NCBI GenBank assembly: GCA_036675565.1
Contig: JAKFER010000051.1
Coordinates: forward strand, 29,916-93,915
Direction: 5' to 3'
Source: JACCYQ01 sp036675565
Lineage (GTDB): Bacteria; Bacteroidota; Bacteroidia; Chitinophagales; Chitinophagaceae
DNA: 64,000 nucleotides
Shown here: piece after piece, positions 9,765 to 18,943 of the stretch
Layout of the letters: each line of letters starts with the position of its first letter
How positions within the stretch are numbered: position 1 is the first letter of the stretch
The notes under the pieces: generated by a model
Database searches by the model: none
The model's input: the letters and a program-made list of their open reading frames with translations, nothing else
Told to the model about the DNA's origin: nothing
Position numbers and translations under genes: made by a program

Positions 9765-10658
9765 CTATTCAACATCCACTTGTTTGCGGATCAATGCACC
9801 TTCCTGCATTTCCATTTCAAACCGGCGTTCACGCAGGTAATAGCCATTCCCCTTTTCACAAAAATGTACCTTAATATTTTCAATACTGATTGGATTGCCA
9901 TCAGGTATATCAGCAATATTACTATGCCTGATTTCATGACCATCAATGATCATTACCAGGCCACTGCCTATTGCTTCCATTTTATTTCCTTCGGTGATTA
10001 ACATTCCTGTATCCTCTCCCAAACCAATACCAATACATTGCGGATTGGTTGCAACTGCTTGTGATAAACGGCCAAAACGACCCCGTTTCTCAAAATGAGA
10101 GTCAATGATTACATCATCAATAAAGCCTAAACCGGTAGTAATTTTTACTTCACCTTTCAAATGCGCCCTGATTGCATTGCCTTCATAAATCATGGTATTA
10201 CTCATTGCCATTGCTCCCGCACTGGTACCGGCAACAACAAAATTTTCATTTTCATACCTGGTTAATAAAGAACGTAAAAAGGGAGTTCCGCCAAAAGTGG
10301 CACTCAGTCTTAACTGGTTGCCGCCTGTCATCATCACACAATCACATAATTCAATGCGCCTCAGGTATTCTTCTTCATTAACTTCCTGGCGATTGCGAAT
10401 ATGCATGACACCAACATTGGTGCAACCTATCTTTCCAAATGCATTCAGATAATTATTTCCTACCTCGTAAGGAATAGTAGATGCTGTTGTAATTACTTCT
10501 ATTTTACTATCAACCCCTCCTGCCTCATCAACTATTCGGCGCAAAATTCCCAGTTCAAAAAAATTGAGGTTATTGCGGGAAATTTCACCCTTTTCAAGGT
10601 CGGTTCCTTTGTCTTCGGCGCCTCCAACAGCTATAAGTTTTCCCTTAGGATGTATCAT
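9765..10658 (-). CDS. cphB: Cyanophycinase
   Basis: A 297-residue serine peptidase of family S51 that cuts the storage polymer cyanophycin (multi-L-arginyl-poly-L-aspartate) to beta-Asp-Arg dipeptides. Visible motifs are KLIAVGGAEDKG (7-18), TGGNQ (111-115), nucleophile Ser146 in GTSAGA, and DSHFEKRGR (186-194), where His188 belongs to the active centre. There is no signal peptide, so it acts intracellularly. It lies on the minus strand beside a class V aminotransferase-like gene, with cphA next and divergent, which fits a cyanophycin make-and-mobilise locus. A TACATTTG -7 element sits 21 nt upstream of the ATG. Confidence 0.92.
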   Translation of the reverse strand: MIHPKGKLIAVGGAEDKGTDLEKGEISRNNLNFFELGILRRIVDEAGGVDSKIEVITTASTIPYEVGNNYLNAFGKIGCTNVGVMHIRNRQEVNEEEYLRRIELCDCVMMTGGNQLRLSATFGGTPFLRSLLTRYENENFVVAGTSAGAMAMSNTMIYEGNAIRAHLKGEVKITTGLGFIDDVIIDSHFEKRGRFGRLSQAVATNPQCIGIGLGEDTGMLITEGNKMEAIGSGLVMIIDGHEIRHSNIADIPDGNPISIENIKVHFCEKGNGYYLRERRFEMEMQEGALIRKQVDVE

Positions 10659-10678
10659 TCAGGCGGGTTTGATTAAAA

Positions 10679-10686
10679 CAAATGTA
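10679..10686 (-). promoter_or_regulatory. -7 element (TACATTTG) for cphB
   Basis: The minus strand reads TACATTTG, matching TAnnTTTG, 21 nt upstream of the cphB start. This suggests cphB has its own promoter and need not be read through from the aminotransferase gene. Confidence 0.5.
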
Positions 10687-10796
10687 AAAGAAAATGATCT
10701 AACGTAAAGGCCGCCTTGCTGAGTATGTTAGTAAGTGGATAAATATTTTACAGAAAATTATTATAAAATGATGGGTACTACAACCACCCCGTGAAT

Positions 10797-12095
10797 TCAG
10801 GTTGTCTTTGCAAATTCCCTGGTTGCCTTAACTAACAAGTCAAGATTTTTGGTTGTCGTATAAACATTTGGAGTTACTCTGACTCCTTTAATATTCTCCC
10901 ATTCAATAGTTGTTGTATGAATTTTGTATTTATTAAATAAATACTGATCCAGTTCAGCAGGTTTTTTTCCATGTATGCCAATATTGCCAATGGCACATCC
11001 CCATTCAGGGTCAAGCGATGTATTGAGTATAACAGCAGGAAGATCCTGGACTTTTTCCATCCAATAATTTTTCAAATAGTGCAATCTTTTTTCTTTCCGT
11101 TCACTACCGATCATTTCATGAAATTCGATGGCTTTACCAATAGCTTGTTCAATAAAAAATGGCCTGGTTCCTAAATTTTCAAATTTGCGAATATCATCCT
11201 GTAACGGATCGGCGGCAGCAAAAAGCGGATACAGGTTTTTAATCTTGTTCTTTTTTACATAAAGCATCCCAGCGCCGATTGGTGCATACAACCATTTATG
11301 TAAACTGGTTGCATAATAATCACAATCAAGATCGGGGATCTTAAAATCAAAATGAGCAAAACTATGTGCACCATCAACAACTACTTCAATTCCTTTTTTA
11401 TGGGCTTCCTGCGCAATTTTTTTAACCGGAAGTATTTGCCCGTTCCAATTAATGATATGGGTAAGATGAACAACTTTTGTTTTTGAAGTAAATGCATTTA
11501 CATATTGTTTCACCAGGTAGTCCTCATCAGTTGTTGGTGTTTCAAGATTTACCCAGGTGATTTTTATTTGATCTCTTTTTTCTCTTTGCTTCCATGCATT
11601 AACCATGTTGGGATAATCCTGGAGTGCAGCTACAACTTCATCACCAGGTTTTAATTGAAGTCCGAAAATAATAGTTTCCAAACCCTCTGATGCATTCCGA
11701 TTCATGGCGATTTCTTCTGCATCACAACCGGCCAACATGGCTAAATTTTTTCTGAGTGGTTCACGCCCCTGGTCTATGATTCGCCACATATAATAACTGG
11801 GTGCTTCATTGCTCAGGTCATAATATCTTTTCATTGCATCCTGCACAGTTTTGGGTGCAGGCGATACCCCACCATTATTTAAATTGATGATGCCGGGAGA
11901 AACAGTAAATGATTGTTGCACATAATACCAGAATTCTTCTTCTGTTGCCAGTTCATCCGGCGAAGTGTTTGCCGCATTCTTTAATGCGCTTTCCAGATTA
12001 CGACTCCAGGCGGGTTGAAAAACAGATCCAACAAATGCAGTGGCAGAAAATAAACCAGCCTTTCTCAAAAAACTTCTACGATTACCAGGCTCCAT
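10797..12095 (-). CDS. PLP-dependent class V aminotransferase-like protein with a Tat signal
   Basis: A 432-residue fold-type I PLP enzyme of the class V (isopenicillin-N epimerase/cysteine desulfurase-like) group. PLP contacts are Asp241 and His244 in VVVDGAHS, and the Schiff-base lysine is Lys267 in SLHKWL. The N-terminus carries a twin-arginine motif, RRSFLRK at 6-12, followed by a hydrophobic stretch ending near AWS (30), so it is predicted to be exported folded with its cofactor. It lies between cphB (same strand) and cphA (divergent). The substrate is unknown; an amino acid or a cyanophycin-derived dipeptide would suit the context, but that is inference, because the predicted periplasmic location does not match a cytosolic polymer. 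Confidence 0.82.
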   Translation of the reverse strand: MEPGNRRSFLRKAGLFSATAFVGSVFQPAWSRNLESALKNAANTSPDELATEEEFWYYVQQSFTVSPGIINLNNGGVSPAPKTVQDAMKRYYDLSNEAPSYYMWRIIDQGREPLRKNLAMLAGCDAEEIAMNRNASEGLETIIFGLQLKPGDEVVAALQDYPNMVNAWKQREKRDQIKITWVNLETPTTDEDYLVKQYVNAFTSKTKVVHLTHIINWNGQILPVKKIAQEAHKKGIEVVVDGAHSFAHFDFKIPDLDCDYYATSLHKWLYAPIGAGMLYVKKNKIKNLYPLFAAADPLQDDIRKFENLGTRPFFIEQAIGKAIEFHEMIGSERKEKRLHYLKNYWMEKVQDLPAVILNTSLDPEWGCAIGNIGIHGKKPAELDQYLFNKYKIHTTTIEWENIKGVRVTPNVYTTTKNLDLLVKATREFAKTT

Positions 12096-12233
12096 GGAAT
12101 GATATTTTATTTTAAATGTAAGTAATCTTACAAAAGAATAGGAATTGTAAATTGAATCGTACGGATATTTATCATCAAACCAAAATTGGTAGCAAACCCA
12201 AAAAAAACTAATTTCCGCATCTAAGAAAAATAT

Positions 12234-14873
12234 ATGAAGATCATCGACATCAAAGTTTTAAAAGGTCCTAATTATTGGAGTGTTCGCCGTCCCAAACTCA
12301 TTCAAATGAAACTGGACCTGGAAGAAATGGAAGAAAGACCTACCAATAAAATACCCGGCTTTTTAGAAAGATTGAAAACACTTTTACCAGGCATGTACGA
12401 ACATCGTTGCAGTGAAGGAGTGGAAGGTGGTTTTTATACCCGTGTAGAAGAAGGAACCTGGATGGGTCATGTGATAGAACATATTGCGCTGGAATTACAA
12501 ACCCTCGCAGGCATGGATTGTGGCTTTGGCAGAACCCGCAGCACCGGCGAAAATGGAGTGTACTTTGTGATCTTTGATTACAAAGAAGAAGATGCCGGCG
12601 TTTACACGGCCAGGGCATCTGTAAAAATTGCGGAAGCGCTGATTGAAGGAAAGGAATATGACCTGGAAAAGGATATCATGCGCTTGCGGGAAATCAGGGA
12701 AGATACTCGCCTGGGTCCTTCAACCGGTTGTATTGTTGAAGAAGCGGCCAAACGAGGCATTCCTTTTATACGGTTAAACAAACATTCTCTTGTACAATTG
12801 GGTCATGGCCATAAGCAAAAACGCATCCGTGCTACCATTGCCAGTACAACATCATCCATTGCTGTTGACATTGCAGGTGATAAAGAAGAAACAAAAAACT
12901 TATTGGAACAGGCAGAAGTACCCATTCCACGCGGTACTATTATTCAAAGTGCAGATGAATTACAGGATGCTATTGACGAAGTTGGTTATCCCCTGGTTTT
13001 AAAACCCATCAATGGTAATCATGGAAAAGGTGCTACCACCAATATCATCAATTACACACAGGCTTTAAAAGCTTTGGAAGGCGCTCAAAAATACAGCCGT
13101 TATGTAATCGTAGAAAAATTTATTACCGGTTTCGATTTCAGGGTGCTGGTCATAGATTATAAATTTATTTGTGCAGCATTGCGAACGCCAGCTTCGGTTA
13201 TTGGTGATGGTAAGCAAACCATTCAGCAATTAATCGATAAAACCAACGAAGATCCCCGCAGAGGATATGGCCATGAAAAAGTGCTGACTCAAATTAAAGT
13301 GGATGATTTTACCTGGAAAATGTTGAATGATAAAGGCTACAACCTGGAAACCATTCCTGCAAAAGATGAAATCGTTCCTTTAAAACCAACTGCCAATTTA
13401 AGTACAGGTGGAACTTCTGCAGATCTTACTGACGAAGTGCACCCGGCCAATATTTTTATGTGTGAAAGAATTGCCCGCATCATTGGTTTGGATATTTGCG
13501 GTATCGACATCATGGCAGAAAATCTGAAAACACCTTTATCTGAAAATGGTGGAGCCGTTTTAGAAGTAAATGCAGCACCCGGATTCAGGATGCATATTGA
13601 TCCATCCGAAGGGCTTCCCCGCAATGTAGCAGAGCCTGTGGTTGATATGCTTTATCCAAAAGGATCAAATGGTCGTATACCGATCATTGCCGTAACAGGA
13701 ACCAATGGTAAAACAACCACAACCCGTTTGATTGCACATATTGCAAAAATTGCCGGTAAAAAACCTGGTTATACAACATCCGATGGTGTTTATATACAGA
13801 ACCAATTAATGATGAAGGGCGATTGCACCGGACCTGTTTCAGCACAGTTTGTTTTGAAAGATCCTACGGTGGATTTTGCCGTACTTGAATGTGCCCGCGG
13901 TGGCATTCTAAAATCTGGTCTTGCATTTCAACATTGCGATGTAGCTGTTATAACAAACGTGGCAGCAGATCATATCGGGCTTGGAGGTATTAATTCTGTT
14001 GAACAAATGGCGCAGGTAAAAGCGGTTGTTGCAGAAACGGTTTTCCCGCATGGCTATGCTATTTTAAATGCCGATGACCCGCGGGTTTTCAAAATGAAAA
14101 AAACACTTACTTGCAATGTTGCATTATTCAGTATGGACGAAAAAAACCCGCATATACTGAAACATTGTGCTAAAGGTGGACTTGCAGCAGTTTATGAAAA
14201 TGGATTTATCAGCTTGCTAAAAGGTACCTGGAAAATTCGGGTAATGGCTGCCAAAGATATTCCACTCACTTTTGAAGCAAAGGCGATTCACAATATTCAA
14301 AATACATTACCGGCTGTGATGGCCACATATCTTTACCGCGATATAACCATTGCCGATATCAGGCAGGGTTTGCTATCATTTATTCCATCAACAGATCAAA
14401 CGCCTGGCAGACTGAATTTTTTCAATTTTAAAAATTTTACTTTCCTGGCAGATTTTGCACATAATCCGCATGGACTAAAATTGCTTTGTGATTTTGTAAG
14501 TAAACTGGATTATTCGTATAAAATTGGTGTCATCAGTGGTACCGGGGACCGCAGGGACGAGGATATCAGGGAATTGGGTGAAATAGCCGCCAATTATTTT
14601 GATGAGATCATTATCAGGTGTGATAAAAACCTGAGAGGTCGTGAACCGGAAGAAATTATTAGTTTATTAAAACAAGGTATTGATAAAACGAACCCCAACT
14701 TACCTACTACAGTCATCCAAAATGAAGATGAGGCTATTGATTATGCATATGAAAACGCCCCTGCAGGCAGTTTGGTTACAATCATGTGTGATGTGGTTGC
14801 CAGGGCTTTGGATAAAATAAAAGAATTGAAAGAAAAAGAAGAGAATAACCTGATTACATTAGGTACAAAGTAG
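12234..14873 (+). CDS. cphA: Cyanophycin synthetase
   Basis: An 879-residue enzyme that builds cyanophycin from Asp and Arg with ATP. An N-terminal CphA-specific domain (1-160, with HVIEHIALELQTLAG) is followed by an ATP-grasp domain (about 210-480, with LKPINGNHGKGATTNI and LEVNAAPG). A Mur-ligase-like domain holds the P-loop GTNGKTTTTR with Lys493, then ECARGGILKSG, NVAADHIGLGG and FAHNPHGL. The C-terminal Mur domain ends at about 865. Length and order match CphA1. The start begins MKIIDIKVLKGPNYWS, as in homologues. It is divergent from the aminotransferase/cphB pair across a 138-nt region. All expected motifs are present, so it should be active. Confidence 0.95.
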   Translation: MKIIDIKVLKGPNYWSVRRPKLIQMKLDLEEMEERPTNKIPGFLERLKTLLPGMYEHRCSEGVEGGFYTRVEEGTWMGHVIEHIALELQTLAGMDCGFGRTRSTGENGVYFVIFDYKEEDAGVYTARASVKIAEALIEGKEYDLEKDIMRLREIREDTRLGPSTGCIVEEAAKRGIPFIRLNKHSLVQLGHGHKQKRIRATIASTTSSIAVDIAGDKEETKNLLEQAEVPIPRGTIIQSADELQDAIDEVGYPLVLKPINGNHGKGATTNIINYTQALKALEGAQKYSRYVIVEKFITGFDFRVLVIDYKFICAALRTPASVIGDGKQTIQQLIDKTNEDPRRGYGHEKVLTQIKVDDFTWKMLNDKGYNLETIPAKDEIVPLKPTANLSTGGTSADLTDEVHPANIFMCERIARIIGLDICGIDIMAENLKTPLSENGGAVLEVNAAPGFRMHIDPSEGLPRNVAEPVVDMLYPKGSNGRIPIIAVTGTNGKTTTTRLIAHIAKIAGKKPGYTTSDGVYIQNQLMMKGDCTGPVSAQFVLKDPTVDFAVLECARGGILKSGLAFQHCDVAVITNVAADHIGLGGINSVEQMAQVKAVVAETVFPHGYAILNADDPRVFKMKKTLTCNVALFSMDEKNPHILKHCAKGGLAAVYENGFISLLKGTWKIRVMAAKDIPLTFEAKAIHNIQNTLPAVMATYLYRDITIADIRQGLLSFIPSTDQTPGRLNFFNFKNFTFLADFAHNPHGLKLLCDFVSKLDYSYKIGVISGTGDRRDEDIRELGEIAANYFDEIIIRCDKNLRGREPEEIISLLKQGIDKTNPNLPTTVIQNEDEAIDYAYENAPAGSLVTIMCDVVARALDKIKELKEKEENNLITLGTK

Positions 14874-15012
14874 AAGAAGGGTAAAAAGCCCATGTTTAAA
14901 TATTTATTGATCGGATTCGAATGTTTTATTAAAAAGCTTTTGGGTGAAATCAGTTCAAATCCTATTTTTGCACTCCCAAAAGAAATTTTGGCAATTCGGC
15001 ACTCAGTGCGAT

Positions 15013-15083
15013 TGACCCATGGTGTAATGGTAACACTACTGATTTTGGTTCAGTCATTTAAGGTTCGAATCCTTATGGGTCAA
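15013..15083 (+). tRNA. tRNA-Gln (anticodon TTG)
   Basis: A full cloverleaf can be drawn. The acceptor stem TGACCCA/TGGGTCA has 7 bp, the D arm is GTGT/ACAC, the anticodon stem is ACTGA/TCAGT with loop TTTTGGT (anticodon TTG), and the variable loop is CATT. The T arm is TAAGG/CCTTA with the TTCGAAT loop, and the discriminator base is A. CCA is not encoded. A strong hairpin terminator follows directly. Confidence 0.95.
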
Positions 15084-15084
15084 C

Positions 15085-15126
15085 AAAAAGCCGGATGTTA
15101 AGTCAACTTAGCATCCGGCTTTTTTT
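15085..15126. terminator. Bidirectional terminator between tRNA-Gln and the sugar operon
   Basis: The hairpin has a 13-bp perfect outer part (AAAAAGCCGGATG with CATCCGGCTTTTT) that extends inward with a G-T pair. It is flanked by A-run and T-run, so it can stop both the tRNA transcript and the convergent rfbD-ended operon. Confidence 0.9.
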
Positions 15127-15147
15127 ATATATACTTACCTTTTGTCC

Positions 15148-16023
15148 TTATTTCGGTGGATTTTTTATTCGCTGAATACAAATTGCTAAACTGGACTTCC
15201 AATCTTTTAGTTTGATTCCAAAAGAATCCTGGATTTTTTGTTTATTAAAAACAGAATAAGCCGGTCTTTTGGCCGGTGTAGGAAATTCAGCAGTTGTAAC
15301 TGGATTGATCTCTGTACCTGTTCCGGCAATTTCTTTAATCACTTTAGCAAAATCAAACCATGTTATGACACTTTCATTGCTATAATGATAAATGCCCGGT
15401 TTCCATTCCGGGTATTGAATGATTTTGATTATCACTTCCGCCAAATCAGCTGCATAGGTAGGTGAACCAACCTGATCATTCACAACGCTAATGGAATTTT
15501 TATCTGCCATTAAACGCAACATCGTTTTGACAAAGTTTTTGCCAAACTCAGAATATACCCAGGATGTTCGGATAATCAAAGAATCGGGATTATACCTGAA
15601 AGCTTCTTCCTCTCCTTTTAATTTGGATGAACCATATGCATTTACCGGAGAGGTTTCATCCGTTTCAACATAAGGTTTATTTCCATTTCCATCAAAGACA
15701 TAATCTGTAGAAATATGGATGAATTTTGTTTCATGCTCTAAACAAACAGCCGCTAACACGCCCACTGCTTCACCATTAATTTCATATGCAAGATCCTTTT
15801 CTTCTTCAGCTTTATCAACCGCAGTATATGCAGCACAGTTAATGCAATATGCAGGTTTTATTGTATTGAAAATATGCCTAACCAATTCGAATTGGTTAAC
15901 CGGCATATCCGATTTTGATAAAAATATAAATTCGTAACCGGGTAACGTATTGCAAATAAGTTGTAATTCCTTTCCCAATTGTCCATTGGAGCCCGTTACC
16001 AATATTTTTTTCAATTCAGCCAT
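15148..16023 (-). CDS. rfbD: dTDP-4-dehydrorhamnose reductase
   Basis: A 291-residue extended SDR that reduces dTDP-4-keto-L-rhamnose to dTDP-L-rhamnose with NAD(P)H. The Rossmann motif GSNGQLGKEL is at 11-20, HISTDYVFDG at 103-112, and the catalytic Tyr130/Lys134 pair in YGSSK. It is the last gene of the six-gene sugar operon, 33 nt after rfbC, and is followed by a bidirectional terminator. The partner genes rfbA and rfbB are not in this window, so the pathway must be completed elsewhere. Confidence 0.93.
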   Translation of the reverse strand: MAELKKILVTGSNGQLGKELQLICNTLPGYEFIFLSKSDMPVNQFELVRHIFNTIKPAYCINCAAYTAVDKAEEEKDLAYEINGEAVGVLAAVCLEHETKFIHISTDYVFDGNGNKPYVETDETSPVNAYGSSKLKGEEEAFRYNPDSLIIRTSWVYSEFGKNFVKTMLRLMADKNSISVVNDQVGSPTYAADLAEVIIKIIQYPEWKPGIYHYSNESVITWFDFAKVIKEIAGTGTEINPVTTAEFPTPAKRPAYSVFNKQKIQDSFGIKLKDWKSSLAICIQRIKNPPK

Positions 16024-16056
16024 TTACAAAAATCTATATCTAAAAATATATTACAG

Positions 16057-16611
16057 TTAGAACGCAAAATTATTGTCAATTTCGTTGAGCATGGGCAGCA
16101 CTTTGTCTTTGTCAGAAATAATTTCTTTACCCTTTGGAATACCCCAATCCAACGCTAATGCGGGATCATTAAAAAAAATGCCGCCTTCGCTTTCTTTATT
16201 ATACAAAGCATTGCATTTATAAAGCACAATAGCCGTTTCACTCAACACAGAAAAACCATGTGCAAAACCTGCTGGTATATAAAGCTGTTTTTTATTTTCT
16301 GAGGACAATTCAAGACAAAAGCTCTTTCCATAAGTTGGCGAACCTGTACGGATATCAACTGCAACATCCAAAATGTTTCCCTGGATAACTCTTACCAATT
16401 TAACCTGTGCAAAAGGATTTTTTTGATAATGCAGTCCACGAATAACCCCGTATGATGATAGAGATTGGTTATCCTGAATAAAATGATCTTCTAAACCTTT
16501 TTCTTGAAAGACAGCTCCATTAAAGGCTTCAAAAAAATAACCGCGGCTATCTTCAAAGACTTTAGGTTCAAAAACAAATAACCCATCAAATCCTGTTTCT
16601 ATAAATGGCAT
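16057..16611 (-). CDS. rfbC: dTDP-4-dehydrorhamnose 3,5-epimerase
   Basis: A 184-residue cupin epimerase that converts dTDP-4-keto-6-deoxyglucose to the L-rhamno form. Family signatures are DSRGYFFEAFN (21-31), GVIRGLHYQ with the catalytic His61, IPAGFAHGF (112-120), and Tyr131 in VLYKC. Full length and undisturbed. It lies between the UDP-sugar dehydrogenase gene (18 nt upstream) and rfbD (33 nt downstream) in a tightly packed operon. Confidence 0.94.
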   Translation of the reverse strand: MPFIETGFDGLFVFEPKVFEDSRGYFFEAFNGAVFQEKGLEDHFIQDNQSLSSYGVIRGLHYQKNPFAQVKLVRVIQGNILDVAVDIRTGSPTYGKSFCLELSSENKKQLYIPAGFAHGFSVLSETAIVLYKCNALYNKESEGGIFFNDPALALDWGIPKGKEIISDKDKVLPMLNEIDNNFAF

Positions 16612-16629
16612 GTTCTAAATCGTTGGTTA

Positions 16630-17919
16630 TTATAAACTCCAATATTGACGTTGACTGATTTTATTTCGGTACATACCTTTCAAATCTGCTATCAGAGCAG
16701 CAGGTTTGGTAATACCGGCAAAGTATTCATCATTTAATTTAAGATAATCATCATGCAAAACAGCCATGATCACTGCATCGTAATCATTGTCAATATTTTC
16801 AGTTAACCCGAATCCGTATTCATGATTCAATTCATCCGAATCAGCATGCGGATCATGAACATGAACCTTCAGATAATATTCCTGCAAACTTTTAACCACA
16901 TCAGCCACTTTGGAATTGCGGATATCGCTGACGTTCTCTTTAAATGTAGCACCCATGATCAGCACTTTGGCATCTCTTACATTGCCATTATTTTGAATGA
17001 TGTGTTGTAAAACTTTTTTAGCAACATAAGCCCCCATCTGGTCATTGGTACTGCGACCAGCCAAAATAACTTTTGAACTATAACCTAATTCTGCTGCTTT
17101 ATAGGTGAGGTAATAAGGATCTACGCCGATACAATGCCCCCCAACCAAACCTGGCTGAAATTTTAAAAAATTCCATTTGGTTCCGGCAGCTTCCAGCACT
17201 TCGTAAGTATTGATTCCCATCTTGTCAAAAATTATTGACAGTTCATTCATCAATGCGATATTGAGATCACGTTGGGTATTTTCAATGATCTTGGCTGCTT
17301 CCGCTACTTTAATAGACGATGCACGATGCACACCTGCTTTTACAACCAACTCATACACCTGTGCAATCTCTTCCAGTGATTCAGCATCACAACCCGAAAC
17401 AACTTTAATTACATTAGTTAAAGTATGCACTTTATCACCTGGGTTAATTCGTTCAGGAGAATAGCCTGATTTAAAATCTGTAAGGTTAGAAAGCCCGGAT
17501 ATTTTTTCAATAATCGGTAAACAATCTTCCTCTGTGCAACCAGGATAAACCGTACTTTCAAAAACAACATAATCACCTTTTTTGATAACCTTCCCGATGG
17601 TTTCAGAAGCTTTTTGCACCGGGATAAGATTGGGAACATTATGTTCATCAACAGGTGTTGGGACTGCTACAACAAAGAATTTTGCTTCTTTTAAATCTTC
17701 CAGTGAAGTTGTAAATGTTATATCACAATTATCAAAAGCTTCAGATTCCAATTCATTGCTTGGGTCAATACCCTGCTTCATCAGGTCCACTCTTTTCTGA
17801 CTGATATCAAAACCAATTACGGATATTTTTTTTGCAAATTCCAATGCAATAGGTAATCCAACATAACCTAAACCAATAACCGCCAATTTAGCCTTCTTAT
17901 CAATCAACTCTTTGTACAT
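16630..17919 (-). CDS. UDP-N-acetylhexosamine 6-dehydrogenase (WbpA/TviB-type nucleotide sugar dehydrogenase)
   Basis: A 429-residue NAD-dependent dehydrogenase that oxidises C6 of a UDP-hexosamine to the uronate. The GxGxxG NAD motif GLGYVG is at 16-21, PTPVDEHNVPNL lies near 106-117, and the catalytic Cys263 is in GGHCIGVDPYY. The C-terminal UDP-binding domain carries MGATFKENVSDIRNS. The sequence resembles TviB/WbpA (UDP-GlcNAc) more than Ugd (UDP-Glc), which is also present two genes upstream. The exact substrate (UDP-GlcNAc, GalNAc or ManNAc) is not resolved. With the DegT aminotransferase of this operon it could feed diamino-uronic acid synthesis. Confidence 0.87.
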   Translation of the reverse strand: MYKELIDKKAKLAVIGLGYVGLPIALEFAKKISVIGFDISQKRVDLMKQGIDPSNELESEAFDNCDITFTTSLEDLKEAKFFVVAVPTPVDEHNVPNLIPVQKASETIGKVIKKGDYVVFESTVYPGCTEEDCLPIIEKISGLSNLTDFKSGYSPERINPGDKVHTLTNVIKVVSGCDAESLEEIAQVYELVVKAGVHRASSIKVAEAAKIIENTQRDLNIALMNELSIIFDKMGINTYEVLEAAGTKWNFLKFQPGLVGGHCIGVDPYYLTYKAAELGYSSKVILAGRSTNDQMGAYVAKKVLQHIIQNNGNVRDAKVLIMGATFKENVSDIRNSKVADVVKSLQEYYLKVHVHDPHADSDELNHEYGFGLTENIDNDYDAVIMAVLHDDYLKLNDEYFAGITKPAALIADLKGMYRNKISQRQYWSL

Positions 17920-17946
17920 GCTTTACTATAATTTATTTATGAAAAT

Positions 17947-18939
17947 TTATTTTGAATATTTACTGCCTGCAAATTCTTTTGGTTCTTTAGACCATTCCTC
18001 CGGAGGAAGCGATTTAAAGTAATCGTAGGTAATTTTTAAACCTTCACTGCGATTAACAGTTGGCTGCCAGCCCAGCAATGTCCTGGCTTTCGTTATATCC
18101 GGCTGTCTTTGTTTGGGATCATCAACCGGCAATGGTTTGTAAACAATCTTCACTTTATTACCGGTTAATTGTAAAATTTCCTGGGCAAAATCTTTCAAAG
18201 AAATCTCATCCGGGTTGCCAATATTCACAGGCATATTATAATCGCTCATAAGTAACCGGTAGATACCTTCAACCAAATCATCAACATAACAAAATGAACG
18301 GGTTTGTGATCCATCTCCAAAAACAGTCATGTCCTCGCCACGGAGAGCCTGCCCGATAAATGCCGGCAATGCACGACCATCATTCAACCGCATTCTTGGT
18401 CCATAGGTATTAAATATGCGAATGATCCGGGTATCTACATTGTGATAGGTATGATAGGCCATGGTAATAGATTCCATATAACGTTTGGCTTCATCATAAA
18501 CTCCACGCGGACCAACGGGGTTTACATTTCCCCAGTACTCCTCGGTTTGAGGGTGGACCAAGGGATCGCCATACACTTCGCTGGTGCTGGCAACTAATAT
18601 CCTGGCTCCCTTTGCTTTTGCAAGACCCAAACAATTGTGCGTGCCCATTGCACCCACTTTTAAAGTTTGTATCGGGATCTTTAAATAATCAATCGGACTT
18701 GCGGGTGAAGCAAAATGCAAAATATAATCAAGATCACCCTGGATATGGATAAACTTGGTTACATCATGATGGTAAAATTCAAACTGCTCCAGTTTGAATA
18801 AGTGCTCAATGTTTTTGAGGTCGCCAGTGATCAGGTTATCCATTCCAATTACACGGTATCCTTCTTTAATAAAGCGATCACAAAGATGCGATCCTAAAAA
18901 ACCGGCAGCACCTGTTATTAATATTCTCTTTTGTTGCAT
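17947..18939 (-). CDS. UDP-glucuronate decarboxylase (UDP-xylose synthase)
   Basis: A 330-residue extended SDR of the UXS type converting UDP-glucuronate to UDP-xylose. The NAD motif GAAGFLGSH is at 10-18, HFASPASP near 75-82, STSEVYGDP at 118-126, and catalytic Tyr148/Lys152 in YDEAK. NTYGPRM and RSFCYVDDLVEG follow in the usual order. It starts 4 nt after the UDP-glucose dehydrogenase gene that supplies its substrate, which supports the assignment. There is no membrane-anchoring extension, so it is a soluble bacterial form. Confidence 0.92.
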   Translation of the reverse strand: MQQKRILITGAAGFLGSHLCDRFIKEGYRVIGMDNLITGDLKNIEHLFKLEQFEFYHHDVTKFIHIQGDLDYILHFASPASPIDYLKIPIQTLKVGAMGTHNCLGLAKAKGARILVASTSEVYGDPLVHPQTEEYWGNVNPVGPRGVYDEAKRYMESITMAYHTYHNVDTRIIRIFNTYGPRMRLNDGRALPAFIGQALRGEDMTVFGDGSQTRSFCYVDDLVEGIYRLLMSDYNMPVNIGNPDEISLKDFAQEILQLTGNKVKIVYKPLPVDDPKQRQPDITKARTLLGWQPTVNRSEGLKITYDYFKSLPPEEWSKEPKEFAGSKYSK

Positions 18940-18943
18940 AAAA

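Noticed and set aside
14892..15101. 69-residue open frame after cphA
   Set aside because: It runs across the tRNA-Gln gene and into its terminator and has no protein-like conservation.
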